64,000 bases of DNA from Actinomadura spongiicola (GTDB taxonomy: Bacteria > Actinomycetota > Actinomycetes > Streptosporangiales > Streptosporangiaceae), in assembly GCF_003432485.1 (NCBI RefSeq), contig NZ_QVNQ01000004.1, positions 558,001 to 622,000 of the forward strand. The letters run 5' to 3'. Below are positions 23,383-31,633 of this stretch, piece by piece (position 1 is the stretch's first letter; each line of letters opens with the position of its first letter). Below the pieces are notes generated by a model. The model ran no database searches and had not been told where the DNA came from. It saw nothing but the letters and a program-made list of their open reading frames with translations. Position numbers and translations under genes: made by a program.

Positions 23383-23693
23383 CGGACGCCTCCTTTCCGC
23401 CTCCTGCCCGCACGGGACAGAACCTATTGGTGCACACTTTCATCGGTCCGGCCCCCAGTCACCCACAATGATCCAGACCGAATCCGGCCGATCTTCGCGA
23501 AAGAGGATTGGGCTCGGGGCTTGCGAACCGCACGGGACCGGCGATCCGACGCCCGCCGACGGTCTTTCCCCGGGCCCCGCGAGTACAGGTCGCTGTACCA
23601 AAGTTGACGTGGTGGCTGGATCGTCTGCTGTGGTCGGCGGGTCCTAGCGTCGAAGCGCGAGATCATCTCTTCGACTTCGGGAGGACACGCATC
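23383..23693. other. Intergenic region between divergent genes
   Basis: These 311 bases hold the Shine-Dalgarno sites of the flanking divergent genes, an AT-richer patch (ACCTATTGGTGCACAC), and a lone TTGACG at 23604-23609. No correctly spaced -10 element and no convincing gene were found. Confidence 0.4.
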
Positions 23694-24524
23694 GTGCGCA
23701 AACTTCGATTCGCGCTGCTCGCGTGGGCCGTGACGCTGCTGGGGCCCAGCCTCGCGACGCCGGCCGCGCTGGCCGGACCCGAGCCCGGCGGCGGCCCCTC
23801 CACCATGATCATTGGTGGGCGGGACGCGACCGAACCGTACCCGTTCATGGCCTCGTTGCAGAACGACGAGGTGGGGCACTTCTGCGGAGGCAGCCTGATC
23901 GACCCCGAATGGGTCGTCACCGCCTATCACTGCGTGGATTTCGGTACGAAACCCGAGGACGTCCGGCTCCGGATCGGCAGTCCCCACAAGTCGGAAGGCG
24001 GAAGCCTTCGCGGCGCGGAGCGGATCGTCCTGCACCCCGAGGGCGACCCCGCCTATTTCGACATCGCGCTGATCCGGCTCGACGAGCCCGTCTCGTACGC
24101 CCCGGTCACGTTGGACGTCCGGCCGCCCACCGGTACCCCAGTCCGGATGCTCGGATGGGGATGCACCGCGCCCAAGAGGGACGTCGACGGCTGCCCCAAC
24201 GACAGGCCCGAGATGTTGCAGCAGCTCGACTCGACCGTCCACCAGGTCGCGGAATGCGTGAACGTGCGAGCGCCCATCGAGAAGGACACCGAGCTGTGCA
24301 CCGGTAACCCGGCGGACGACACCGACGCCGCCGGCCCCTGCTTCGGAGATTCCGGTGGGCCGTTGCTACGCCGGACCGCCACCGGTTGGCGGTTGCTCGG
24401 CGCGTTCAGCCGCGTCGAGATCCCGCGCGAGGACCACATCCCCGACTGTTCGACGGGACTGGGCATCTACACCGATGTGACCGTGCATCGGGAATGGATG
24501 GAGAGCGTGATCTCCGGCTCGTAG
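23694..24524 (+). CDS. Secreted trypsin-like serine protease (S1A)
   Basis: A 276-residue preproprotein. Signal peptide: VRKLRFALLAWAVTLLG to about ATPAALA (residue 24). The propeptide is short and ends before IIGGRDATEPYPFMASL, the activation N-terminus. Catalytic triad: His in VVTAYHCV, Asp in YFDIALIRL, Ser in CFGDSGGPLL. Six cysteines (HFCGG, YHC, GCTAPKRDVDGC, ELC, GPC) suit disulfide bonding outside the cell. GTG 23694 follows GGGAGGA. A strong terminator follows. Such proteases are common exoenzymes; regulation is not evident. Confidence 0.92.
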   Translation: MRKLRFALLAWAVTLLGPSLATPAALAGPEPGGGPSTMIIGGRDATEPYPFMASLQNDEVGHFCGGSLIDPEWVVTAYHCVDFGTKPEDVRLRIGSPHKSEGGSLRGAERIVLHPEGDPAYFDIALIRLDEPVSYAPVTLDVRPPTGTPVRMLGWGCTAPKRDVDGCPNDRPEMLQQLDSTVHQVAECVNVRAPIEKDTELCTGNPADDTDAAGPCFGDSGGPLLRRTATGWRLLGAFSRVEIPREDHIPDCSTGLGIYTDVTVHREWMESVISGS

Positions 24525-24531
24525 CGGCCGG

Positions 24532-24571
24532 GGCGAGGCCGGTCCGGAGAGGGGGCCGGACCGGCCTCGCC
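24532..24571. terminator. Bidirectional hairpin terminator
   Basis: A perfect 16-bp stem GGCGAGGCCGGTCCGG and complement with the 8-base loop AGAGGGGG, placed between the convergent trypsin gene and XRE/DUF5753 gene. Confidence 0.8.
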
Positions 24572-24576
24572 GTCCG

Positions 24577-25413
24577 CTAGACGTTCAGGGCGGCGCGGTG
24601 GGTTTCGAGGAGTGCGCGGGAATCGGCGGGGGTGAGGGTGACGGCTTCGAGGTCGGTCCACGTGTCCCACAGGTCGGCGCTGGCCGCGTCGATGCCGAGG
24701 GCCGTGTGGACGATCGAGACCCGATCGGTGACGCCGGGGAAGTCCAGGACGTCGAAGGAACCGTTCAACCCCGCGTGGCCACCCGTGGACGTGGGGATGA
24801 CGCGGACCGTCGAGCGGCCGTCGGCGCCGACGTCGAGCAGATGGGTCAGTTGGGCGTGGATGACCTCCGGCGGGCCGCCGTGATGCTCCAGCATGTAGCC
24901 GTCGAGGATCACGTCCAGCGCGCGGGGCTCTCCGCCGGGGCGGTGTAGCTGGCGGTGGGCGAGCAGGTCCCACTCCTCGTCGACGTCCAGCTCGGGGACG
25001 TGGTGCTCGAAGATCAGCCGGGCGTACGCCTCGCAGCGGACGAGTTCCGGAATCCGCGCGATGCCGAAGGTGTGGATCAGCGGCGACTCCGACTCGACGG
25101 TGTAGATGTCGCGGACCAGCGCCTTCAGCCTGCCGACGTGCCGTGCCAGCCACGGCGGGCCGTCCGGGCGGGACGCGAGGTCGACCAGGAAGCTCCGGAG
25201 CTTGAGCGGCACGCCGTAGGCGTCCAGGATGGTGCCGACCTCGTCGGGCGTGACGTGCCCGAAGCCCGTCTCGACGCGGGCGAGCCAGTCGGCGTTCCGG
25301 TTGAGGAGCGACGCCGCGTCGGTGTAGGACAGTTCGAGGATCTCCCGGATTTTTCGCAGTTGTTGCCCCAGGCTCCGGGCATTGATGTTCGGGGCTCGGT
25401 AATCCACCGGCAT
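24577..25413 (-). CDS. XRE/HTH regulator with DUF5753
   Basis: A 278-residue regulator: HTH at residues 14-65 (LGQQLRKIREILELSYTDAA, LARVETGFGHVTPDEVGTIL), then DUF5753 (IYTVESESPLIHTFGIARIP, YARLIFEHHVPELDVDEEW, VIPTSTGGHAGLNGSFDVLD). No DUF397 partner is adjacent; instead a divergent 157-residue hypothetical protein begins 94 bases away and may be its target or partner. ATG 25413 opens the conserved frame. Confidence 0.88.
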   Translation of the reverse strand: MPVDYRAPNINARSLGQQLRKIREILELSYTDAASLLNRNADWLARVETGFGHVTPDEVGTILDAYGVPLKLRSFLVDLASRPDGPPWLARHVGRLKALVRDIYTVESESPLIHTFGIARIPELVRCEAYARLIFEHHVPELDVDEEWDLLAHRQLHRPGGEPRALDVILDGYMLEHHGGPPEVIHAQLTHLLDVGADGRSTVRVIPTSTGGHAGLNGSFDVLDFPGVTDRVSIVHTALGIDAASADLWDTWTDLEAVTLTPADSRALLETHRAALNV

Positions 25414-25506
25414 GCGGCCAGCCTAGGGCGAATTCGGCTCCGGTGCGCGGTCTTTCGATAGCCGAACGTGATCGCGACGACAATGGTCTGATCGCGAAGG
25501 AGAGGC

Positions 25507-25980
25507 ATGGGTGACTTAGCGAGCGACAGGCCGGACCGCCTGACCGAGGCGCGGGCCGGGCTCGGGGAGTGGGCGCGGGAGCGGCGCGACGCCGCGCTGT
25601 CGATGGCCGAGGAGCTCGGGGTGCCCGCGCGGGACGTCGAGGAGGACCCGCTGGTCCTGCTCGGCCCCTGGGACGGGTTCCTGTCGAGCCTCCCCCTCGG
25701 CGAGTTCGACGACGACGACCGGGTGTGGCTCCAGACGCGGATCGCCGCGTTCATCGCGCTCGTCCTGCTGAAGGAGCACGGCGGGCGCTGGGACGTCGCG
25801 GCCACCGACGACGGCCCCCGGTACGTGGTGACGGTGACCGGCGGGGACGGCGAGGAACGGCATGTCGATCCGCTGGAGGTGGCGGGCGAGGGCCTGCGGC
25901 GCGGCAGGCCGGTGGTCCTGCACATGCTCGGTGACGCCGAGGCGCTCGCCGGGGTCGCCTACCGCGACGACGACGTCTGA
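25507..25980 (+). CDS. Hypothetical protein divergent from XRE regulator
   Basis: A 157-residue acidic protein with RLTEARAGLGEWARERRDAA, DDDDRVWLQTRIAAFIALVL, and YVVTVTGGDGEERHVDPLEV. The hydrophobic patch IAAFIALVLL is too short to be a confident membrane span. ATG 25507 follows AAGGAGAGG. Position beside XRE/DUF5753 suggests a regulated small protein, like DUF397 genes elsewhere, but the sequence is not DUF397. It overlaps the convergent hydrolase by 22 bases. Confidence 0.65.
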   Translation: MGDLASDRPDRLTEARAGLGEWARERRDAALSMAEELGVPARDVEEDPLVLLGPWDGFLSSLPLGEFDDDDRVWLQTRIAAFIALVLLKEHGGRWDVAATDDGPRYVVTVTGGDGEERHVDPLEVAGEGLRRGRPVVLHMLGDAEALAGVAYRDDDV

Positions 25981-26849
25981 GGGTTCTCGCACCGGTTCCA
26001 GAACGTCGTCAGTGCCGTCGCCGTCGTCTCGGGCGCGTCCCAGGCGGGGGAGTGCGCGGCGCCGGGGATGACGACCTTGGACGCGTTGAGCCGCTCGGCC
26101 ATCGCCGCCTGCGCTTCGGGCGTCCACACGTCGTCGTCCTCGCCGTACAGGACGAGGGTGCGCAGGCCGGTGTCGGCGCAGTGCTTGACGAGGTCGTCGA
26201 CGCGGTCGGCGGCGGTGAGGATCTCGTTGGCCATGCCGATCAGGCCCATCTCGGAGTTGCCGAGCGTGCGGGCCTGGATGAACGCGACGATCTCGTCCTG
26301 GAGGCCGCGTTTGCCGTAGTCGGGCCCGAGGGCGATCTCCCAGATCGTCGGCATGCCGAGTTCGGGGATGGCGTCGCGGAGCATCTGCGCCTTCGTGGCG
26401 GCCTGCCCGGTGACGGCGGACGGCCCGGAACTCATCAACGTCAGCGACGAGACCGGGGCCTGGGCCGCGAGGACGGTCTCCTGGCACACCAGGCCCCCGA
26501 ACGAGTGGCCCACCAGGTGGGCGGGCTCGGGCCCGAGCGCGTCGAGCAGCGAGGCCAGGTCCTCCGCCAGGGCGGCACGCGTGTACGCGGACGGGTCGTC
26601 CCCGCCGATCGACTCGTACTGGCCGCGCATGTCGATCGACACGACACGGCGGCCGGACGCGGCGAGCGTCTGGAGCACGCCGAGGAAGTCCTCCTTGCTG
26701 CCGGTGAAACCCGGAACGAGGAGCGCGGGACGGCGTTCGGAAACGCCGGAACCCGGCAGGGCCTCCAGGACGGCGAACGCGCCGCGGGAGGTCTCGATGG
26801 TGGTCCGGCGAACGCCGGGAGGCAGCTTCAGGAACCGGGGCGTACTCAC
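25959..26849 (-). CDS. Alpha/beta-fold hydrolase
   Basis: A 296-residue alpha/beta hydrolase with oxyanion loop VPGFTGSKEDFLGVL, strand RRVVSIDMRGQYES, nucleophile elbow HLVGHSFGGLVC (Ser near residue 119), acid in LVLYGEDDDVWTPE and catalytic His in PGAAHSPAWDAPE. The cap domain has QAATKAQMLRDAIPELG. It looks like an esterase, lipase or haloperoxidase-type family member; substrate is unknown. GTG 26849 start with a weak site. Confidence 0.88.
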   Translation of the reverse strand: MSTPRFLKLPPGVRRTTIETSRGAFAVLEALPGSGVSERRPALLVPGFTGSKEDFLGVLQTLAASGRRVVSIDMRGQYESIGGDDPSAYTRAALAEDLASLLDALGPEPAHLVGHSFGGLVCQETVLAAQAPVSSLTLMSSGPSAVTGQAATKAQMLRDAIPELGMPTIWEIALGPDYGKRGLQDEIVAFIQARTLGNSEMGLIGMANEILTAADRVDDLVKHCADTGLRTLVLYGEDDDVWTPEAQAAMAERLNASKVVIPGAAHSPAWDAPETTATALTTFWNRCENPQTSSSR

Positions 26850-26918
26850 AGGTGACCACCATACTCAAAGCCCCGCGGCGGACCCATGCCGGAAACCCGC
26901 CGGTGGTAGCGTCGCAGG

Positions 26919-27599
26919 GTGCGTCCGAAGCCTGCCGTCTCCGCGCATCGCCGCGACGAAGCGGGGCTGACGGGCCTCACCGAGGCCGTCGAGTCCGGTG
27001 CCGAGTACGTGGAGATCGACATCCGGCGGACGGGAGACGGGCGGCTCGTCGTCCACCATGATCCCGACCTCGCGGGGCTCCCGCTGAAACGCCTCACCTA
27101 CGAGCGGGCGCAGGAACTGTCGCCGCGCCCGGTCCCGCTGGTCAGCGAGGCTATGCAGATCATCGCGACCCGGGCGATGGGCCACCTCGACCTCAAGGAA
27201 CGCGGCTGCGAGCACGAGACCGTCGCGATGGCCGTCGAGGCGTTCGGACGGGACCGTTTCGTCGTCACCACCCGGGAGGTGCTCTCCCTGGTCGAGATCA
27301 AGAAGAATTTCCCGGGCGTGCGGACGGCGCTGTCGGTCGGCCGCAACCTGTGGGAACGCGGCGCCGCGCACGACTTCGCGCCGCTGCGCCTCATCCGGAA
27401 GGCGGGCGCCGACATGGTCGCCGTGAACCACCGCCTCGCGCGGGTGGGCGTGCTGCGGCAGTGCGCGCGTGCCGGGATCCCCGCCATGGTGTGGACGGTC
27501 AACGCCGAGCCCGTGATGCAACGCTTCCTGGGCGACCCGCGCGTCGCCGTGCTGGTCACCGACCATCCCGCCACCGCGTTGAAGCTGCGGGACGGGTAG
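26919..27599 (+). CDS. Glycerophosphodiester phosphodiesterase family protein
   Basis: A 226-residue GDPD TIM barrel: AHRRDEAGLTGLTEAVESGA (first His motif; the usual HRG reads HRR), EYVEIDIRRTGDGRLVVHHD (Glu, Asp and second His), MGHLDLKER (Glu-type LDLK) and a terminal AMVWTVNAEPVMQRFL. The catalytic His/Glu/Asp set is largely kept, though the Gly of HRG and the PEN-T motif are lost, so activity may be altered. GTG 26919 start. A bidirectional hairpin follows. Confidence 0.85.
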   Translation: MRPKPAVSAHRRDEAGLTGLTEAVESGAEYVEIDIRRTGDGRLVVHHDPDLAGLPLKRLTYERAQELSPRPVPLVSEAMQIIATRAMGHLDLKERGCEHETVAMAVEAFGRDRFVVTTREVLSLVEIKKNFPGVRTALSVGRNLWERGAAHDFAPLRLIRKAGADMVAVNHRLARVGVLRQCARAGIPAMVWTVNAEPVMQRFLGDPRVAVLVTDHPATALKLRDG

Positions 27600-27622
27600 G
27601 TCGGAAACGAGGTGGGCGGGCC

Positions 27623-27650
27623 ACCGCGAGACGAACGGGAGTCTCGCGGT
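27623..27650. terminator. Bidirectional hairpin terminator
   Basis: A 10-bp perfect stem ACCGCGAGAC and complement with loop GAACGGGA, flanked by GGGCC/GGCCC, between the convergent GDPD and DEAD-box helicase genes. Confidence 0.7.
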
Positions 27651-27656
27651 CGGCCC

Positions 27657-29192
27657 TCAGGCGCTCTGCGACTCGGCCGTGTCGGCCGCGGTCGCCGCCG
27701 GTGCGCCGGTCGGCTTGCCCGAGCGGGTGCGGCGCCGGGTACGGCTGCGCTTCCGCTCGGTGGCGACGGCGTCGACGACGTTGTCGTCGGACGAAGCGGT
27801 CGCCTTGTCGGTCTGCCCCGTGTTCGCCGCGGTGTTCGCCGGGGCGCCCGCTTCGATGGGCTTTCCGGCGCGGGTGCGGGCCCGGTTGCGCTTGCGGCGG
27901 CGCGGCCGCGGGCGCTCCCGGTCTTCGCGGACATGGCTGCGGACCTTGCCGGTCTCGCCGATGTCCTCCAGCTCCTCGGCGGCCAGCCCGGCGCGCCCGT
28001 TCCGCTGGTCGGCGGGCAGGCGGCCCTTCGTGCCCTCGGGAATGCCGAGCGCCGCGAAGAAGTGCGGGGACGTGGAGTACGTCTCCTCCGGGTTGGCGAA
28101 CGGCAGGTCGAGCGTGCCGTTGATCAGCTTCCACCGGGTGAGGTCGGACCAGTCGACGAACGTGACGGCCACGCCCTCCTTGCCCGCGCGGCCCGTCCGG
28201 CCGATGCGGTGCACGTAGGTGTCGGCGCTGTCGGGGCACTCGAAGTTGACGACATGGGTCACGTCGTCGACGTCGAGGCCGCGGGCGGCGACGTCCGTGG
28301 CGACCAGCACACCGATCTTGCCGTTGCGGAACGCGCGCAGCGCCCGCTCGCGCTGGCTCTGCCCGAGGTCGCCGTGGACCGCGGCGGCGTCGAAGCCGCG
28401 CTGCTCCAGGTCGGCGGCGACCCGGTCGCACGCCCGCTTCGTCTGGCAGAAGACCATGGTGAGACCGCGGCCCTCGGCCTGAAGCAGACGGGCCAGCATC
28501 TCCGGCTTGTCCATCTGGTGGGCCTGGAAGACGTGCTGGACGACCTGCGGCGTCGCGTCCGACTCGGTGTGCGACTCGGCCCGGACGTTGGTGGGCCGGG
28601 TCAGGTACCGGCGCGACAGCGCGACGATCTCGCCGGGCATGGTCGCGGAGAACAGCATGGTCTGCCGCTGCGCCGGGATCCGCTCGACGATCCGCTCGAT
28701 GTCGGGCAGGAACCCGAGGTCGAGCATCCGGTCCGCCTCGTCCAGCACCAGGATCCCGATCTTGGAGAGGTCGAGGTGCTTCTGCTTGACGAGGTCGAGC
28801 AGCCGTCCGGGCGTGCCGACGACGACGTCGACGCCGTCGCGCAGCGCGCTGATCTGCGGCTCGTAGGCCCGGCCGCCGTACACCGACAGGACGCGCGTGC
28901 CGAGCTTGCCGCCCGCCACGAGCAGGTCGTCGGTGACCTGGAGGGCCAGCTCACGGGTCGGCGCGACCACGAGAGCACGCGGCTCACGGCCGCCGTGCTC
29001 GATGCGCTGGAGCAGCGCGGCGCCGAACGCGAGGGTCTTGCCGGTGCCCGTGCGGGCCTGGCCGATGATGTCGTGCCCGCCCAGCGCGATCGGCAGGGCG
29101 AGCTCCTGGATGGGGAACGCTTCCACGATGCCCTCTGCTTCGAGGGCATCTGCTATTTCGGGGACGACCCCGAGTTCACGAAAGGTAGTCAG
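27657..29192 (-). CDS. DEAD-box RNA helicase (RhlE/DeaD-like) with apparent CTG start
   Basis: A 511-residue RNA helicase if started at CTG 29192. The N-terminus then reads LTTFRELGVVPEIADALEAE ahead of Q motif FPIQELALP, motif I ARTGTGKT, PTRELALQ, DEAD box LVLDEADRMLDLGF, SAT (FSATMP), and motif VI HRIGRTGRAGKEG. A basic C-tail has repeats like RTRAGKP and RTRSGKP, typical of RNA-binding tails. No ATG, GTG or TTG is available in the conserved N-terminal frame; GTG 29126 would delete conserved residues. A GGAGG lies 9 bases before the CTG. About 220 bases of leader precede it. Confidence 0.9.
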   Translation of the reverse strand: MTTFRELGVVPEIADALEAEGIVEAFPIQELALPIALGGHDIIGQARTGTGKTLAFGAALLQRIEHGGREPRALVVAPTRELALQVTDDLLVAGGKLGTRVLSVYGGRAYEPQISALRDGVDVVVGTPGRLLDLVKQKHLDLSKIGILVLDEADRMLDLGFLPDIERIVERIPAQRQTMLFSATMPGEIVALSRRYLTRPTNVRAESHTESDATPQVVQHVFQAHQMDKPEMLARLLQAEGRGLTMVFCQTKRACDRVAADLEQRGFDAAAVHGDLGQSQRERALRAFRNGKIGVLVATDVAARGLDVDDVTHVVNFECPDSADTYVHRIGRTGRAGKEGVAVTFVDWSDLTRWKLINGTLDLPFANPEETYSTSPHFFAALGIPEGTKGRLPADQRNGRAGLAAEELEDIGETGKVRSHVREDRERPRPRRRKRNRARTRAGKPIEAGAPANTAANTGQTDKATASSDDNVVDAVATERKRSRTRRRTRSGKPTGAPAATAADTAESQSA

Positions 29193-29418
29193 GGCTTTCA
29201 GCCTCCAATGTGCGGGGTCTCCGCTCCCGGGTGCGGCGCGGCACGGCGGTGGGCGGTCGTCGTACGGATCTCGCCGTACGGTCGCGCCCGCCGATCGTTT
29301 CCTTCGGCCGCGCGCTCGCGCGGGAGGGACCAGCCGTTGCTCAAATCTCTCGGCGACCGCAGTCAGGGGTTGAAAGCAGTCACTCGCTGTGGCTGCGTGC
29401 GGTCACACTCCGCGACGC
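29193..29418 (-). promoter_or_regulatory. Long 5' leader of the DEAD-box helicase gene
   Basis: About 220 untranslated bases between the proposed promoter and the CTG start. It includes a 7-bp hairpin CGTACGG/CCGTACG (29261-29280) and the GGAGG at 29206-29202. Long leaders on RNA-helicase genes often serve autoregulation or cold response in other bacteria; this is an inference here. Confidence 0.45.
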
Positions 29419-29448
29419 AGTGTACCGACCGTTGATTGCATACACCAA
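29419..29448 (-). promoter_or_regulatory. Candidate promoter of the DEAD-box helicase gene
   Basis: On the minus strand TTGGTG (29448-29443) and TACACT (29424-29419) are separated by 18 bases within an AT-rich patch, giving a start of transcription near 29412. The match to sigma-70-type consensus is moderate. Confidence 0.4.
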
Positions 29449-29591
29449 TAGCCGATCTCCGTACCTAACGTTCGTGTGGTTCGGTCTATTCCAAGCCTTG
29501 CCCGCCAGGGCCTTTCCATGGCGGGAACGCGGGCGGGCGGCGGGTCGGACACCGCCTCCGGCGACGGCCACTTCCGGACATGGTACGCGTC

Positions 29592-29634
29592 AACGGGGAG
29601 ACCCCCGCCGTTCAGGGGCGGGGGTCTCCCCGTT
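29592..29634 (-). terminator. Strong hairpin terminator after GlsB-like gene
   Basis: A perfect 18-bp stem (AACGGGGAGACCCCCGCC and complement) with a 7-base loop, 34 bases past the GlsB-type stop on the minus strand. It separates that gene from the helicase promoter. Confidence 0.85.
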
Positions 29635-29668
29635 CAGTGCGCGTCAGACCGTCGATCGGACCGGTGGG

Positions 29669-29977
29669 TCAGTAGGTGCGACGGCGCGGTCGCCAGCCGC
29701 CCCGCCAGCCGCCGCGCCTGCCGTGGCCCCGGGTGTTGGCCGAGGTGAGCGCGACGACACCGAGCGCCGCGACCAGCACGGCGAACACGAAGGCGACGAG
29801 GCTCCCCGCGCCGAGCGCGCCCGCGATCACACCGCCGACGATGGCGCCGGCGATCCCGACGAGCACCGTGAGCAGCATTCCGATCGGGTTCCGTCCCGGG
29901 ACGAGCAGTCGTGCCAAGGCTCCGATGACGGCACCGACCACGATGAACCAGAGGATCGTCGTGAGCATGTCGATCAT
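29669..29977 (-). CDS. GlsB/YeaQ/YmgE-family stress membrane protein
   Basis: A 102-residue small membrane protein. Three hydrophobic segments are visible (ILWFIVVGAVIGALARLLVP, LLTVLVGIAGAIVGGVIAGA, SLVAFVFAVLVAALGVVAL), with the family's G-x-L-A-R-x2-P-G loop as ALARLLVPGRNPIG. The C-tail is Arg/Gly/Trp-rich (RRGGWRGGWRPRRR), an unusual extension. ATG 29977 follows GGAAGAAG. In other bacteria the family is linked to general or envelope stress. Confidence 0.88.
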   Translation of the reverse strand: MIDMLTTILWFIVVGAVIGALARLLVPGRNPIGMLLTVLVGIAGAIVGGVIAGALGAGSLVAFVFAVLVAALGVVALTSANTRGHGRRGGWRGGWRPRRRTY

Positions 29978-30086
29978 CCATTCTTCTTCCGTGGGGCCGA
30001 AGCCCGTGGTCGGAGATCGTTGTGCCCACCGTGCAAGAATCAAACAAAAAGCGGGTCAAATCCCGATCGAAACGCCCGGGCGGGGG

Positions 30087-30311
30087 CTAGCCGCCGAAGC
30101 CGACGCTGCGCTGTTCGTCCTCGGAGATCTCCAGGTAGCCGACCTGTTCGGCGGGGACGACGACGCGTCCGGAGCGGCGGTCGTGGAGGACGAGCACCCC
30201 GCGCGGCTTGGCGAGCGCGTCGGACAGCGCGGCCTGCACCTCGTCGGCCGACTGCCGGGTGTCGACCGTGAGTTCCCTCGCGATGTTCTGCACGCCGATG
30301 CGAACCTGCAC
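30087..30311 (-). CDS. DUF3107 family protein
   Basis: A 74-residue protein with the DUF3107 pattern: VRIGVQNIARELTVDTRQSA at the start, VLVLHDRRSGRVVVPAEQVG in the middle and YLEISEDEQRSVGFG at the end. It is found throughout actinobacteria, typically near a TetR gene and a DEAD-box helicase gene, as here. GTG 30311 has GAGGGGAG upstream. Function is unknown. Confidence 0.82.
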   Translation of the reverse strand: MQVRIGVQNIARELTVDTRQSADEVQAALSDALAKPRGVLVLHDRRSGRVVVPAEQVGYLEISEDEQRSVGFGG

Positions 30312-30501
30312 GCGAATGCTCCCCTCGTCCCACAAGACCCACATGTCCCACCGACCACCGGCGGGCCCTTCCGATGGTCGCACGCGGACGGCCGGATCCG
30401 CCGTCCCGGGGTTCGGCCGAGGGTGAAACCGGCGTCCGTCCGGCGCGCCGGGTCGAAGGCCTGTTGCGAAGTGGCCTCAGCCGCCCACACGAACGCGTGC
30501 C

Positions 30502-30543
30502 CCGCCCGGTGTAGCGAAGCCGAAGGCGAGCGAAACCGGGCGG
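30502..30543. repeat. Intergenic inverted repeat
   Basis: CCGCCCGGT and its perfect complement are separated by 24 bases; the loop contains AAGGCGAGCGAA, resembling the core of the 28-bp repeat that lies 52 bases further on. It may be a structured 3' element of the TetR transcript. The region 30312-30631 otherwise contains no gene. Confidence 0.45.
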
Positions 30544-30594
30544 ATCGCTAAGCGATGTCGCGTTCGCCCAGGAACGGTCACGTAGCGAGCCGCC

Positions 30595-30622
30595 AGGCGA
30601 GCGAAGTGGGCCGGTCCTGCAA
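30595..30622. repeat. 28-bp intergenic repeat, copy B
   Basis: The block AGGCGAGCGAAGTGGGCCGG with its 8-base extension matches copy A at 4635-4662 at 25 of 28 positions. It lies 9 bases beyond the minus-strand TetR stop, in the same orientation relative to the gene as copy A. Confidence 0.55.
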
Positions 30623-30631
30623 TCAACACAG

Positions 30632-31264
30632 CTACGAGAGGTCGCCGGATCGGGGGAAGCCGGAGATGCCGCGCCAGGCCAGCCGGGCGATGATCTTCTC
30701 GGCGGTGTCCTTGGGGATGGCGCGGTGCTGGGACAGCCAGTACCGGGCGCTGACCTCGGCCATGCCGACCAGGCCCATGCCGAGCAGGTGCGCCTCGTCG
30801 CTCGGGGCGTCGGTGTCCTCGGCGATGACCTGGGCGATCATCTCGGCGCACTGCTGGTTGGCGCGGTCGACGCGGGCGCGGACGGGCGCGACGTTGCGCA
30901 GGTCGGACTCGAAGACCAGCCGGTACGCCTCGCCCTCGCCGGCGACGAAGTCGTAGAAGGCCCGGATGCTCGCCTGGACGCGCAGCTTGTTGTCGGTCGT
31001 GGAGTCCAGCGCCTCCCGGACGATCTTCACCAGTGCCTCGGCGTGCTCGTCGAGCAGCGCCAGATACAGCTCCAGCTTGCCGGGAAAGTGCTGGTAGAGC
31101 ACGGGTTTGCTGACGCCCGCGCGTTCGGCGATCTCGTCCATCGCCGCGGCGTGGTACCCCTGGGCGACGAACACCTCCTGCGCCGCGCCGAGCAGCTGCC
31201 TGCGGCGCGCCAGCCGCGGCAGCCTAGTGCCGCGGGGGCGTGCGTCCGGGGTCGCGGTCACCAC
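30632..31264 (-). CDS. TetR-family transcriptional regulator
   Basis: A 210-residue TetR protein. The HTH is at residues 18-65 (RRQLLGAAQEVFVAQGYHAA, AERAGVSKPVLYQHFPGKLE), followed by a helical ligand domain (LRVQASIRAFYDFVAGEGEA, GMGLVGMAEVSARYWLSQHR). The HTH is of the AcrR/lipid-metabolism subtype, but the ligand is unknown. GTG 31264 or 31261 follows GGAGAG. The DUF3107 gene lies downstream on the same strand. Confidence 0.9.
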   Translation of the reverse strand: MVTATPDARPRGTRLPRLARRRQLLGAAQEVFVAQGYHAAAMDEIAERAGVSKPVLYQHFPGKLELYLALLDEHAEALVKIVREALDSTTDNKLRVQASIRAFYDFVAGEGEAYRLVFESDLRNVAPVRARVDRANQQCAEMIAQVIAEDTDAPSDEAHLLGMGLVGMAEVSARYWLSQHRAIPKDTAEKIIARLAWRGISGFPRSGDLS

Positions 31265-31405
31265 ACTCTCCGATCAGCCGTTCGGGGCGGGGCGGATCAG
31301 GGGGTCCGCCGCGCGGGAACAATCCCACCATCCTACGCGCGGGTAACTCCGTCGGTCACGGACAACGGCCGCCGAGGGTCGACCACGCGGGTCAGTGTAT
31401 TGCGG

Positions 31406-31633
31406 TCACCGGTAGTCGTCCTCGTCGAGCGGGACCACGCGCCGCTGCTCGGCCGCGTCCGCCTCGTCGACGTCGTCGGGGAGCTGCGCGAACCACTCGC
31501 GTGGCGTCTCCTCCTCGTCGATCGCGGCGAGCTGCTCGGCGGCGTCGGCCTCGTCGGCCCGGCCGATCTCGGCGGCCTCGGCGGGGTCGGCGTCGCCCGG
31601 CACCGGGGGTTCCAGGTCGTCGATCTCGCTCAT
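31406..31633 (-). CDS. Small acidic hypothetical protein
   Basis: A 75-residue, strongly acidic, low-complexity protein (MSEIDDLEPPVPGDADPAEA, DDVDEADAAEQRRVVPLDED). No fold is recognised and it is probably disordered. A clear GGAGGAT site precedes ATG 31633, and the start overlaps the stop of the flavin reductase gene as ATGA, so it is co-translated. It might be an accessory subunit of that enzyme (inference). Confidence 0.65.
   Translation of the reverse strand: MSEIDDLEPPVPGDADPAEAAEIGRADEADAAEQLAAIDEEETPREWFAQLPDDVDEADAAEQRRVVPLDEDDYR

Noticed and set aside
20530..23700. Complete eCIS or phage-tail structural operon
   Set aside because: No sheath, tube, baseplate or AAA ATPase genes are visible around the eCIS-core gene in this window.
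15646..25413. Attachment sites or integrase bounding the accessory island
   Set aside because: No integrase gene or flanking direct repeat was found; the island boundaries remain inferred from gene content.
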